The notes: a model not told the origin generated them from the sequence alone. Positions 44,860 to 54,330 are shown, counted from the first letter of the stretch. The stretch: 64,000 bases of DNA from Candidatus Sysuiplasma superficiale (GCA_019720975.1 JAGVSJ010000001.1:1-64000), one strand, 5' to 3'. Translations and numbers: made by a program.

Positions 44860-45810
44860 ATGGACGCAATATTGATGCTTCCTGTGTCTGCTGCAAGGGA
44901 CAGCCTCTATTTTACTGCCATGGCATCGATGTGGGCGTTGAACTATCCTCTTTTGAAGATTGCACTCATGTATGAGGCGCCGCTCTTTGTCCTGTTTTTC
45001 AGGGTGCTCTTCGGTGCAGTGTTTTCGGTCGCAATGATAGGTGGGATCAGAAATTTTCCCAGAGGGTTGAGGGACAATGTGCTCATAATGATGACAGGAC
45101 TGATGAACTCCGCACTCTTCATGGGATTATGGTTTCTTGGGGAGAACACAGAATCCGCCTCACTTTCTTCAATAATCATCTACACCTTTCCCATAATAAA
45201 CGTCGTCCTGTCATACCTCTTCCTCGGAGAAAGCATCACCAGATTCAGGGCCGGAGGGATCGCAATCGGTTTTGCCGGACTGCTGATAATATTCGCCAAC
45301 CAGATTTCGGTGCGGCTGAATACGGGTCTCATTTACCTGGTTGCTGCAGCCATCATATGGTCTGTATCTGCTGTAATATACAAGAGATACCTCAACGGAA
45401 GGGACGTGGGCGCGGTCAATGCAATGCAGTTTGTTTATGCTGTCCCGTTCGTGCTGGTCTGGGCAGCATCAACAGAGAGATTCGTCCCGGCAGGCATCAA
45501 CACAGTTTTCCTTGCCATAATGCTCTACATGGGTTTCTTCGGTTCAGCGGTCGCATATCTTGTCTATTTCACCCTGATCCGCAGGTATGATGTCTCGCAG
45601 ATCTCAGGCATGTTCTTCCTTGTTCCGGCGCTGTCTGTGATCTTCAGCTTTCTATTGCTCCATGAAACAAACAGCATCTATACTTACACCGGACTGGCTT
45701 TGATATCCCTTGGCATATATACAGGCTCCAGAAGAGGGTCAGGGGAAGAACTGAATGAGTTGCTGTCAGAGGAAATTGCTGCAGTTGAAAAGGGCATCAG
45801 GAAGCTCTGA
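44860..45810 (+). CDS. EamA/DMT family transporter, copy 2
   Basis: A 316-aa membrane protein with about ten TMs in two EamA repeats (FLGESITRFRAGGIAIGFAGL ends the first, and LLHETNSIYTYTGLALIS the second). Likely a metabolite exporter. The frame is open upstream to 44605 inside the divergent aminoacylase gene, but ATG 44860 begins at the first TM. A short acidic tail follows the last TM. Confidence 0.83.
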   Translation: MDAILMLPVSAARDSLYFTAMASMWALNYPLLKIALMYEAPLFVLFFRVLFGAVFSVAMIGGIRNFPRGLRDNVLIMMTGLMNSALFMGLWFLGENTESASLSSIIIYTFPIINVVLSYLFLGESITRFRAGGIAIGFAGLLIIFANQISVRLNTGLIYLVAAAIIWSVSAVIYKRYLNGRDVGAVNAMQFVYAVPFVLVWAASTERFVPAGINTVFLAIMLYMGFFGSAVAYLVYFTLIRRYDVSQISGMFFLVPALSVIFSFLLLHETNSIYTYTGLALISLGIYTGSRRGSGEELNELLSEEIAAVEKGIRKL

Positions 45811-45815
45811 CGGAC

Positions 45816-47324
45816 TTAGTCGCTCTTCCTCCTGAGCTGGGGGAAAAGAATCACTTCCTTGATTGAATCTGTGTTGGTGAAAAGCATGCACAGCCTGTCA
45901 ATGCCGATTCCGAGACCGCCTGTTGGATGCAGCCCGTATTCCATGGCAACGATATAATCCTCGTCGTACGGATGCGCCTCCTCATCGCCCACTTCCCTCC
46001 TTGCCTTCTGTCTCTCGAAATTCTGTCTCTGCTCCATGGGATTGTTGAGCTCAGAAAATGCGTTGCCAAACTCCATTCCGCAGGCAAATGGTTCGAAGCG
46101 TTCCGCAAACCGCGGATCGCCGCGCTTCTTCTTTGCAAGCGGGCTTATATCCGCGGGGTAGTCGTAAACTATGGTCGGATCGATTATGTTTTCCTGCACT
46201 TTCTGGTCGAAGAGTTCAGCTATCAGTTCGCCGGCTGACATGTTCTCCGATAGATTCTCGAGCCTGAGTTCACGTGCGACACTCATCAGCTCTGACGCGT
46301 CTGAGAAATCAGCTTCGATTTTCCCTATTTCCCTGATAGCGTCTACCATTGTTATCCTTCTCCAGGGTGGGCTGAAATCTACCTCATGCCTGCCATATGT
46401 CAGTGTGTGACTGCCCTTCACACTGAGAAGGACATCGCTCAGCATTTTTTCCGTCAGCTCCATCATATCGTTGTAGTCTGCGTATGCCTGATAGAGTTCA
46501 AGCATTGTGAATTCGGGGTTATGTGTTGTGTCTATGTCTTCGTTTCTGAAGTCCTTGCCGATCTCGTACACCTTCTCCAAACCGCCGACTATGAGTCTCT
46601 TCAGATACAGCTCGGTCGCAATCCTCAGGTAGAAATCCTGATCAAGAAAATTATAATGTGTTACAAATGGCCTGGCAAGTGCTCCGCCGGGTATAGGCGT
46701 GAGGACCGGTGTTTCCACTTCGATGAAACCCCTGCTGTCCAGCCATCTGCGAATCTCTGAAACGATCCTGCTTCTCGTCACGAATATATTCTGCACCTCT
46801 TCATTTACGGCAAGATCAAGATAACGCATTCTGTATCTTGCCTCCACATCCCGCAGACCATGGAATTTCTCCGGAAGCGGACGCAGCGACTTTGAAAGGT
46901 AGGTAAAGGAGGTCACATAGACTGTAATTTCTCCACGCTTAGTGCGAAATACATTGCCCTCTACGCCCAGTATGTCACCTGCATCGGCATCCCTGAAAAT
47001 TGAGTAGAGAGAGGCGCCGAGAACATCTTCCTTTCCGTAAATCTGGATTGTCCCAAATCTGTCCCGGAGGTTCATGAAGCATGACTTTCCATGATCGCGG
47101 ACAGACATTATCCTGCCGGCAATCCTGACCTTGTCCGGTGACGGGTCATGTCCTGCGTCTGCAAATCTTTCCCTGACATCTGCCGAAGTGTGACTCCTCC
47201 TGTATGAATAAGCAAAAGGCTCTATTCCTGCCTCTCTGAGTTTCTGTAGCTTCACGCGCCTGATTTCAACGAGTCTGTTTGTTTCCGATTCGGATCTGCC
47301 CTCTTCTCCAGACATGCTTAACAC
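45816..47324 (-). CDS. lysS: Lysyl-tRNA synthetase, class II
   Basis: A 502-aa class II synthetase. The N-terminal OB-fold (about residues 60-160) is followed by motif 1 (GFIEVETPVLTPIPGGA), motif 2 (FRNEDIDTTHNPEFTMLE) and motif 3 (GLGIGIDRLCMLF). It attaches lysine to tRNA-Lys. Most archaea use the unrelated class I enzyme, so the class II type hints at lineage-specific replacement. ATG 47324 or 47315 may be the start. Confidence 0.95.
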   Translation of the reverse strand: MLSMSGEEGRSESETNRLVEIRRVKLQKLREAGIEPFAYSYRRSHTSADVRERFADAGHDPSPDKVRIAGRIMSVRDHGKSCFMNLRDRFGTIQIYGKEDVLGASLYSIFRDADAGDILGVEGNVFRTKRGEITVYVTSFTYLSKSLRPLPEKFHGLRDVEARYRMRYLDLAVNEEVQNIFVTRSRIVSEIRRWLDSRGFIEVETPVLTPIPGGALARPFVTHYNFLDQDFYLRIATELYLKRLIVGGLEKVYEIGKDFRNEDIDTTHNPEFTMLELYQAYADYNDMMELTEKMLSDVLLSVKGSHTLTYGRHEVDFSPPWRRITMVDAIREIGKIEADFSDASELMSVARELRLENLSENMSAGELIAELFDQKVQENIIDPTIVYDYPADISPLAKKKRGDPRFAERFEPFACGMEFGNAFSELNNPMEQRQNFERQKARREVGDEEAHPYDEDYIVAMEYGLHPTGGLGIGIDRLCMLFTNTDSIKEVILFPQLRRKSD

Positions 47325-47984
47325 TCATCCGTTACCCTGACAACCATTGTGCCCTGAAAGCGGCCCACCTGCGGGTGCAGCAGCTACCTCAGGTTTCGCA
47401 CATATCAAGATAGGCGCATTATAAGAAAGTTGTTGAAATACAGCTGTGCGGAATTTGCGGGGAAGGTCGCTGCGATCAAATGGATGTCTGCATCCGAATC
47501 CTCCTTCCAATAGCTCATTTGAAAAAGCTGACCGCATTGATTGCGGTGCCTGTATTTCATGCAGTAGGTGTTGGGCTGTCGGCACTGCAGAAAATGCAAT
47601 CGGTGCTCCTTTCCCAAAATCATATCAGCCGGCAGCAGCGGCAGGCATGCATGTCACCTGCATTTCCCGTGCGTGCTCCATTCTGGTGACGGTGCAGAAT
47701 CGCCTGAAAATGGAAGGCGGGGGTGCAGCAACGCTGAGAGGTGCTGATGCTGTTTCCTGAATCGGCTCTTGAAGGGACAATGAGGACGAAGAGACTTCCG
47801 CATCTTGTCAACTTGAGAAGGGATGAGGCGTCGCCTCCAGCACCCGACACACAGACAACAGAGGACGTGACAGGATGTCACAACAGCGGGCAACCCTCTC
47901 ATCATGTCCGGACTGCCCCAATATCTTCATTTCTTCGTTGAGCCGGAAGGTTGAGTGGAGGAGATGCGGAGAGGGATGCAGAAA
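47325..47984. other. 660-bp gap without a convincing gene
   Basis: All frames give only poorly structured short reading frames. Two dyads are present: GAGGCG-T-CGCCTC (47825-47837) and GTGACA-GGA-TGTCAC (47867-47881). They lie downstream of the Cys/Met enzyme gene on the minus strand. A minus-strand TTATAATG near 47420 might drive lysS. No tRNA or other RNA gene was recognised. A decayed gene is possible, since some frames read Cys-rich, but I cannot support one. Confidence 0.4.
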
Positions 47985-49139
47985 TCACATACCCTTCAGT
48001 GCCTGCAGCAGGTCGTCCTTGAGATCGTCAATATCTTCGATGCCCGCAGAAAGACGTATCAGCCTGCCGTTTATTCCCAGCCTTCTCCTCTCACTTTCCG
48101 GAACCGAAGCATGGGTCATGAGCGCAGGTATCTCTATCAGCGACTCAACGCCACCGAGGCTCTCAGCAAGTGCAAAAAGCTTCAGTCTCCTGACAAATTT
48201 CCTCGCGTCCGCTTCGGAGCCGCTGATTTCAAAGGACAGCATTCCGCCGAATCCGTCCGCCTGCCTGGATGCCAGGCGGTGCTGGGGGTGCGACTCAAGT
48301 CCAGGGTAGAGCACATGCGATATCTCCTTCCTTTCCTCGAGGAATGATGCCAGTTCGGCTGCATTCTCGCAGTGCCGTTGCATCCTCAGATGCAGTGTTT
48401 TGGCACCCCTCATGACGAGAAATGAGTCGAAAGGGGACGGAACGGCACCTGCAGCATTCTGGTTGAAATGAATACGTTCGAAGAGCGCATCGTCGGAGAG
48501 CATGACAGCGCCGCCAAGGACGTCGCTGTGACCGGCGATATATTTTGTCGTACTGTGAAGGACAATATCAGCTCCCAGCTTCAGCGGATGCTGAAGAAAC
48601 GGACTCATGAACGTATTGTCCACGACTGAGATTGCACCGTGTTCGTGTGCGATTTCGGATATCAGTCGTATATCGCTGACTTTCATGAGCGGATTAGAAG
48701 GACTTTCCATCCAGAGAAGGGCCGTCTTCTTCCTGAATTTCGAGCGGAGCGCGTCCGGATCGGTAAAATCGGCAAAGGTTGTGCTTATGCCGAATCCGGA
48801 AAGGACATTGACAAGAAGCCTCCTTGTCCCGCCATACAGATCCTCCGCCGCAAGGACATTATCGCCTCTCTTCAGCAAAGACAGGAAGAGCGTTGTCTCG
48901 GCGGCAAGGCCTGAGGCAAAAGCAAGCCCATGCTTCGCTCCCTCAAGGGATGCGAGTTTTGTTTCCAGCGCTGTCCTTGTGGGATTGGCGGTGCGCGTAT
49001 AGTCATATCCCCTGGTAGCCCTGCCAGGCTCAGTGCTTGCATAGGTCGTAGACATGTGTATAGGCGAAACCACGTCCCCAAAGCCGTTCCTGCAGTCGGG
49101 TTCCTCACCGCTATGAATTGCCCTTGTGGCAAACTTCAC
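47985..49139 (-). CDS. Cystathionine gamma-synthase/lyase family PLP enzyme
   Basis: A 384-aa PLP enzyme of the Cys/Met metabolism family. YTRTANPTR, FASGLAAET and the PLP lysine in HSTTKYIAGHSD are typical, as is SLGGVESLIEIPALMTHAS near the C-terminus. It probably acts in transsulfuration (cystathionine synthesis or cleavage), and possibly methionine degradation. It precedes the sulfur oxidation region, but no operon link is visible. MetB, MetC and MegL cannot be separated by eye. Confidence 0.87.
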   Translation of the reverse strand: MKFATRAIHSGEEPDCRNGFGDVVSPIHMSTTYASTEPGRATRGYDYTRTANPTRTALETKLASLEGAKHGLAFASGLAAETTLFLSLLKRGDNVLAAEDLYGGTRRLLVNVLSGFGISTTFADFTDPDALRSKFRKKTALLWMESPSNPLMKVSDIRLISEIAHEHGAISVVDNTFMSPFLQHPLKLGADIVLHSTTKYIAGHSDVLGGAVMLSDDALFERIHFNQNAAGAVPSPFDSFLVMRGAKTLHLRMQRHCENAAELASFLEERKEISHVLYPGLESHPQHRLASRQADGFGGMLSFEISGSEADARKFVRRLKLFALAESLGGVESLIEIPALMTHASVPESERRRLGINGRLIRLSAGIEDIDDLKDDLLQALKGM

Positions 49140-49198
49140 AGAATCACCTGCAGCTGGATCATCTCATTAGTTAAAGATTGAGTGCCGCTGCTAGTCTG

Positions 49199-49966
49199 TC
49201 ATTCAGTCTTCCATTTGGAAAGCCACCATGAAGCCTCCGGCATTCCGCTTGACTCAACAGCCTCCTTGAGTTCCGAGATATCGTAGCCAACCTTCCTGAA
49301 ATCAACCGTGAACTCCCCCTTCCTCAACTCCATTATTGCGTATTCAGCTATTACTGGCCTGAAGTGCCTTCCATTTCTCCCCACCCTGTAAGGAAGGCCG
49401 ACACTTCCAGGATTGATGAGCGTCATGTGACCGAAGCGACGGAGCATCTGAACGTGTGTGTGGCCTCCGGCACATATGTCGGCGTCACTGGAAGAGAATA
49501 CCTCACCAAGGAATTCTTCGGAAGATGATGAGTCTATGACCTCAGTGCTGGAACGGGGTGAGCCATGGTAGTAGAGTATGCCGCCTGCCTCCGTATCTTC
49601 CGATATGACAGGGCTGAAGGAAGAGATGAACTTCCTCTCCTGCTCACCGAGGAGGCTTGAACACCAGACATCAACCTTCTCAATCTCCCTGTCCCTGCTG
49701 CTGTTGAACTTCCCGGCTTCAGGCCGCATTATCCTTTCGTCAGTATTTCCCATAACAATGGTGATGTCCCTTGATCTGAGTGTTTTGAGAGTGTAAAGCG
49801 GTGCAGGGCCGGTTGCAGAAACGTCGCCCAGGCACACTGTCCTGTCAGCGCCACTGGACTCTATATCCTCGAGCACTGCATCGAGCGCCACCGGGTTGCC
49901 ATGTATGTCTGAAATGAGGGCAATCCTTTCCAGCTCAGCACACCTCCGCCAGCCCAGCGTTACCAT
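49199..49966 (-). CDS. Calcineurin-like metallophosphoesterase (YfcE/MJ0936 type)
   Basis: A 255-aa phosphoesterase. Metal motifs are in order: SDIHGN, CLGDVSATGP, MGNTDE, YHGSP and GGHTHVQM. The substrate is unknown (cyclic nucleotide or phosphodiester). It starts 39 bp after the ATP sulfurylase stop and is probably the last gene of the apr-sat operon. ATG 49966 gives 14 residues before the core; a CTG nearer a GGAGGT site is an alternative. A link to APS or PAP turnover is only a guess. Confidence 0.83.
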   Translation of the reverse strand: MVTLGWRRCAELERIALISDIHGNPVALDAVLEDIESSGADRTVCLGDVSATGPAPLYTLKTLRSRDITIVMGNTDERIMRPEAGKFNSSRDREIEKVDVWCSSLLGEQERKFISSFSPVISEDTEAGGILYYHGSPRSSTEVIDSSSSEEFLGEVFSSSDADICAGGHTHVQMLRRFGHMTLINPGSVGLPYRVGRNGRHFRPVIAEYAIMELRKGEFTVDFRKVGYDISELKEAVESSGMPEASWWLSKWKTE

Positions 49967-50005
49967 TGCCTTCGCGTCCCTTCCTGAGACTGGCCGGACG
50001 GAACG

Positions 50006-51160
50006 TCAATCGCCTATCACATCCCCCTCACGGAGTATATCGGCAACCTCGGGTCTCAGTATCTCTGACGGGAGCGGTTTACCTTCCGAAAGCAGCTTCC
50101 TGATCCTGGTCTGACTTGTGCTCTCATGGAATTCATCCCCGTGAGGACAGACCTTTCTTGATGCCATGACTCCGCATTTCCTGCAGAAGAAAGTCTCCCC
50201 GTACCTTAGAGGTACGACGCCGACATCCAGCCTGTCAAATATTCTGTGGGCAGCGTATGGATCGTAAAAACTGCCGACACCTGCCTGATCCCGCCCTATG
50301 ATGTAGTGTGAACATCCATAATTTCTTCTGATTATGGCATAGAAGAGGACTGCCTTCGGCCCGGCATATCTCATTGTGATGGAGAGCGATGCGAGCATCA
50401 CACGTTCGCCAGGGTAATAACTTGATACAAACGCGTTGTATGCCCTCATTATAACATCAGGGCGGTAGTCCCCTTTTTTTAGCCGCCCAATGATCGGCTG
50501 GATGAGCAATGCGTCGACGTCCTCTCTCTCAAGTGTCAGACGCTGTATGTACTCATGTGCCGTGTGGGGCGGATTCCTTGCCTGGTACCCGGCAACACTG
50601 TGCCATCCCATCTTTTCAAAGTGTGCCCGTGTCTCCCGCGGGGTGTATTCGAATCCGCCGTGATCGAGCCTGCGCAAAAGAAGCACCTTCCCGCCGGCGG
50701 CAGTGGTGCTGAGGTTCGCAATGTCTGCCACGTTGGGATGCGATCTGTCGGTCGTTCCGTAGACACTCTTTGCAAGTGCATCCCTTGAATATTCAAACTT
50801 CTCCTCGAGCGTGAATATGGCAAATATCTTGCCTGTGCCGTCCGAGAGAGCAAGGGAATCTGACGGTCTTGCAACACTGATTGTGTGCTCATCCTCCCTG
50901 TTCGAGGGTGCGAGAAATACAGGCAGTGTCCATGGGAGGCCGCCGGGCAGTCTTTCGTTTGACAGCACACTCTCGAACTCTTCCCTGCACATGAAGCCTT
51001 CAAGCGGGCTGTATGCACCGGTGCATATCTTTTCCGCATCATACACCTGGTCTATGAACGGATGAAGGACCGGGAGCTCCTTTGCCTCATCTATAAGCTT
51101 CGCCGCATGAGACTCATCAGCGATCCTTTCAACTAGTTTCCCTCCGTACGGTTCTATCAT
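50006..51160 (-). CDS. sat: ATP sulfurylase (sulfate adenylyltransferase)
   Basis: A 384-aa homologue of the dissimilatory enzyme. It has QARNPPHTAHEY (the QxRNxxHxxH motif), GRDQAGVG in place of the usual GRDHAG, and a zinc-type cluster CRKC with CPHG further on. With oxidised sulfur intermediates it runs APS plus PPi to sulfate plus ATP, conserving energy by substrate-level phosphorylation; the reverse is sulfate activation. Gene order aprB-aprA-sat with gaps of 18 and 26 bp indicates one operon, favouring a dissimilatory role. Confidence 0.93.
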   Translation of the reverse strand: MIEPYGGKLVERIADESHAAKLIDEAKELPVLHPFIDQVYDAEKICTGAYSPLEGFMCREEFESVLSNERLPGGLPWTLPVFLAPSNREDEHTISVARPSDSLALSDGTGKIFAIFTLEEKFEYSRDALAKSVYGTTDRSHPNVADIANLSTTAAGGKVLLLRRLDHGGFEYTPRETRAHFEKMGWHSVAGYQARNPPHTAHEYIQRLTLEREDVDALLIQPIIGRLKKGDYRPDVIMRAYNAFVSSYYPGERVMLASLSITMRYAGPKAVLFYAIIRRNYGCSHYIIGRDQAGVGSFYDPYAAHRIFDRLDVGVVPLRYGETFFCRKCGVMASRKVCPHGDEFHESTSQTRIRKLLSEGKPLPSEILRPEVADILREGDVIGD

Positions 51161-51186
51161 TTACATCTGTCTCCTGTGAAACGGCA

Positions 51187-53034
51187 CTAAGGTATGATGT
51201 GATGGACGGGCCTTGTATACAGTGACCATTCCCTGTTTGCCGGATTGTACCGCGATGACACAAATACATGCCAGTTCTCATCATCAACCTTCGGATAATC
51301 AGCCCTGTAGTAATATCCTGGCCATCTCGTCTCCTTTCTGTGAAGTGTGTGACGGATGACTGCCTCCGCGACCCATATCCTGTGGTTGAGCTCCCACGCA
51401 CGCTGAAGCTGGTGCAGATCCTCCGCACCAATATGCGCGAAATCCTCCTTAAGCATGTTGAGGAGGCTTAGTCCCTTCATAAGCAGCTTCTCATTTGTCG
51501 CGTAGTATGCACTGACACCGCCGCAGTATTCATCCATTATCTTTTCAAGACGCTGCAGCCCCTGTTTTGGATAGAGGAAGTATGGGGAAACGCTGCCCCT
51601 GACAATCATATGCTTCCCGATATCATAGTTCTCAATGGGTTTGTAAACGCTCTGACGTATCGCCTCAACCATTGCGTCGTCTATATCCGGAACCATGTCC
51701 GGGTTGTCTCTTATGTACCTGACGGCTGCCTTTGCCGCCAGCCTTCCCTCTGTGAATGAACCTGAGGAGAACTTGTGTGCGCTGCCACCGACAGTGTCAC
51801 CGGCACCGAAGAGCCCTTTGACGGTTGTCATCCTGTTGTATCCCCACCTGTAGTCCTCTGGAGCGATGTCCTCCGGCCCGCTCACCCATGCGCCCGCGCA
51901 AACTGCATGTGAACCCATCACATAAGGTTCGGACATGGTGAGTTCGGAGGGGTCTTCCTTCGGGTCGATGTTCTGCGATGCCCACATGACAGCCTGCCCG
52001 ACTGTCATGTCCAGGAAATCCTCCCACCCAAGTTCCTCCTTTTCCCTGGTGTCAAGTGAACGTTCTGTATGTATGTATATAGGGCCCTTCCCCGCCTTAA
52101 TCTCCTCAAGCATGAGGTGATTTCTAAGGCATGTGGGCATGGGCTTTGCATCCGCGTATTTCGAGCCTACAAACTCGCGGAGCCTGTCAATATGCGCCTT
52201 TTCATACTCCTCCCCGTATGCGTTTGTGGCCACGGATTTAAGCATGAGGAACCACGCGCCTACGGGGCCGTAACCGTCCTTGAACCTGGTGACAACGATC
52301 CTGTTCTCCATCTGCACCATTTCTGCTCCGACCTGCATCAGCAACGCATAGGCCGAACCGTTGTTCCACGGCGGATACCATGTCCTTCCGGAACCTTCTC
52401 CTACAGAACGGGGCCTGTAGATGTGAGAGGCCCCTGCAGCTCCAACGATCACTGCCTTTGCCCTGAATATGTAGAATGTGCCGTCACGAACGTTGAAACC
52501 GGCAGCTCCGGCAATCCTGTTCGGATCCCTCGCATCAGGAAGCAGATGTGTTATCATTACCCTGTTGTAAACCTCATCTACCGATTTCTGTGCCGCCTCC
52601 GCAATTATGGGCTTGTACGACTCTCCGTGTATCATTATCTGCCATCTTCCCTCTCTCTGGTAGTGGCCTGTCTCCTTGTTGTACATCATCGGCAGGCCCC
52701 ACTCCTCGAACATGTGGACCGTCGCATCGACATGTCTCGCTACGTCATAGAGGAGGTCCTCGCGGACAAGCCCCATAAGGTCACCCCTGGCATATCGGAC
52801 AAAATCTTCCGGCCTGTTTTCCCCCCACCGCATTCCCATGTAGCAGTTTATAGCGGAAAGGCCGTGTGCAACTGCACCGCTCCTCTCGATGTTCGCCTTT
52901 TCGGCGATCACGATCTTTAGGCCGCGCCCCCAGTAGCCCGCCTCCCATGCGGCGCCACAACCGGCAAAACCGCCGCCAACTATCAGTATGTCACAGTCAA
53001 CCTTTTTCACCGAAGATGTCTTCCTGAACGGCAC
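51187..53034 (-). CDS. aprA: Adenylylsulfate (APS) reductase alpha subunit
   Basis: A 615-aa flavoprotein. The FAD motif GGGFAGCGAAWEAGY lies at residues 20-34, followed by RSGAVAHGLSAIN. It interconverts sulfite plus AMP and APS in the cytoplasm, with electrons through AprB. Start is GTG 53034 with a GGAGTTGAT site. Length and order fit dissimilatory AprA. Direction is not in the sequence; the adjacent sHdr cluster and the absence of dsrAB in the window argue for the oxidative direction. Confidence 0.95.
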   Translation of the reverse strand: MPFRKTSSVKKVDCDILIVGGGFAGCGAAWEAGYWGRGLKIVIAEKANIERSGAVAHGLSAINCYMGMRWGENRPEDFVRYARGDLMGLVREDLLYDVARHVDATVHMFEEWGLPMMYNKETGHYQREGRWQIMIHGESYKPIIAEAAQKSVDEVYNRVMITHLLPDARDPNRIAGAAGFNVRDGTFYIFRAKAVIVGAAGASHIYRPRSVGEGSGRTWYPPWNNGSAYALLMQVGAEMVQMENRIVVTRFKDGYGPVGAWFLMLKSVATNAYGEEYEKAHIDRLREFVGSKYADAKPMPTCLRNHLMLEEIKAGKGPIYIHTERSLDTREKEELGWEDFLDMTVGQAVMWASQNIDPKEDPSELTMSEPYVMGSHAVCAGAWVSGPEDIAPEDYRWGYNRMTTVKGLFGAGDTVGGSAHKFSSGSFTEGRLAAKAAVRYIRDNPDMVPDIDDAMVEAIRQSVYKPIENYDIGKHMIVRGSVSPYFLYPKQGLQRLEKIMDEYCGGVSAYYATNEKLLMKGLSLLNMLKEDFAHIGAEDLHQLQRAWELNHRIWVAEAVIRHTLHRKETRWPGYYYRADYPKVDDENWHVFVSSRYNPANREWSLYTRPVHHIIP

Positions 53035-53053
53035 CTTGCATCAACTCCGCACT

Positions 53054-53515
53054 TTATTTAATTCCCGAAGGCATTTTCCCTGCATCAGGATGCGGCAGTT
53101 CCGGAACCTTCAGATATTCGGGTTCACCTGAGAGGAGCTGGCTCTGAAGTGCCTTGCCTTCAGGCTCGGGCAATGAACGCGATGATTTAATTGAATCCCA
53201 TTTTGTAGTTCTTATCGGGAAGGTGAATTCCTTGATCCGCCCGTCTCTGTACTTGACCTTCCAGGACACTGCTCCCTTCTCCGGCTCCCTGAGCACGGTC
53301 AGCCCGTGGCCAAGAGGCGCAAAGTCAGCGTATCCTCTGACATCAATTGCATGCTCTGGACAGTACTTCACGCATGTGTAGCATTCCCAGCACATTTCAG
53401 GTTCGACGTTGTATGCACGCCGGAACTCAGGGTCTATGTGCATTATGTCACTCGGGCAGAGCTCCACACACTTGCCACATCCGTCACACATCGTCATGTA
53501 AACAAAGGTCGGCAT
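53054..53515 (-). CDS. aprB: APS reductase beta subunit
   Basis: A 153-aa iron-sulfur protein with two 4Fe-4S motifs: CDGCGKCVELCP (about residues 9-20) and CWECYTCVKYCP (about 41-52). It is followed by the beta-rich segment and C-terminal tail that wrap AprA. It passes electrons between AprA and the membrane. GAGGAGG lies 7 nt before ATG 53515, inside the end of the membrane-protein operon gene. Confidence 0.95.
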   Translation of the reverse strand: MPTFVYMTMCDGCGKCVELCPSDIMHIDPEFRRAYNVEPEMCWECYTCVKYCPEHAIDVRGYADFAPLGHGLTVLREPEKGAVSWKVKYRDGRIKEFTFPIRTTKWDSIKSSRSLPEPEGKALQSQLLSGEPEYLKVPELPHPDAGKMPSGIK

Positions 53516-53527
53516 TCACTAACCTCC

Positions 53528-54298
53528 TCAATCCTCTTTTATATAACTGACAGTGGAAGGCGATGGAAGATGGGAGTATCCCTCAGCGGCATCCATCTCC
53601 CTGTGTATGGCATAAACAGGCTTGTAAATGATGTGGGGAAATTTCGACCAGGCCATGGAAAGGAAGGGGAATGCAGTCACAGGCAGATACAGAATCAGTG
53701 CTGCTTCAGTGGCGGTGACAGACCCACTCAGATCCGCCAGTTCCAGAATGAACTGGAATACCACGGCGAACATGATCGAGAAGAGGAACATGTCTGCCCT
53801 GATCGAACGGAAAATGGAATCCCTTTCGGAACGCACATTGACCCTCATAAAGAGCATTATTATTCCTCCCACAAGCAGCATGCCGTCACCGGTGTTTGTC
53901 CCGACTTCAAGCGGATTGGACAGAGGAGAGGCGTTGAGCGTCGGATAGACAAGGGCCCGGAGAAGCATTGAGAGCGCCGCAATGATGAGTCCCCAGAAAA
54001 GAAGAAGATGTGCCACGCGGCGTGTCCTGTCAAGACTCCTGTCCTTGCACGAAGCTATTTCGCCGGAGAATGCAATATTCCTGATCAGGACGCGGAAAAT
54101 CACCGATCCCCCGGACTCGCCCGAAGGTTTGCTCCTTCCATAGCTTCTCTTCCACTCCCTCTCCTGCTGGTAAGACACTATCTTCTTCCTTCCCACAGCG
54201 TCGTACAGCACGCCGAGTACAGCTCCAAGCACGAGTATGAGTACAAAGAGTCTGAAGTCCGTTGCCGAAAAAAACGGGTTTATGTCAACAGCAGCCAT
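53528..54298 (-). CDS. NarI/HdrE/QmoC-like heme b membrane protein, putative AprBA anchor
   Basis: About 256 aa with five TMs. Histidines fit heme b ligation: RRVAHLLLFWG at TM2 and SKFPHIIYKP after the last TM. The ending SMAWSKFPHIIYKP is typical of HdrE/NarI/QmoC membrane subunits, but the iron-sulfur domain of QmoC is missing. It leads the aprBA-sat operon (12 bp to aprB), so it probably transfers electrons between AprB and quinones, as proposed for AprM. GGTGAGGG lies 8 nt before ATG 54298; ATG 54322 would suit a leaderless start. Confidence 0.78.
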   Translation of the reverse strand: MAAVDINPFFSATDFRLFVLILVLGAVLGVLYDAVGRKKIVSYQQEREWKRSYGRSKPSGESGGSVIFRVLIRNIAFSGEIASCKDRSLDRTRRVAHLLLFWGLIIAALSMLLRALVYPTLNASPLSNPLEVGTNTGDGMLLVGGIIMLFMRVNVRSERDSIFRSIRADMFLFSIMFAVVFQFILELADLSGSVTATEAALILYLPVTAFPFLSMAWSKFPHIIYKPVYAIHREMDAAEGYSHLPSPSTVSYIKED

Positions 54299-54330
54299 CT
54301 TTTGAACCCTCACCAGCATCATTCATACTT

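Noticed and set aside
47446..47760. Plus-strand reading frame with a Cys-rich CGACISCSRC stretch
   Set aside because: Composition is irregular, no ribosome-binding site or family pattern, and the Cys spacing does not match a full ferredoxin. Probably chance.
47875..48309. Frame with zinc-ribbon-like CPDC and CGEGC pairs, possible TnpB remnant
   Set aside because: The rest of the frame is antisense to the Cys/Met PLP enzyme gene and shows no transposase motif; no repeats flank it.
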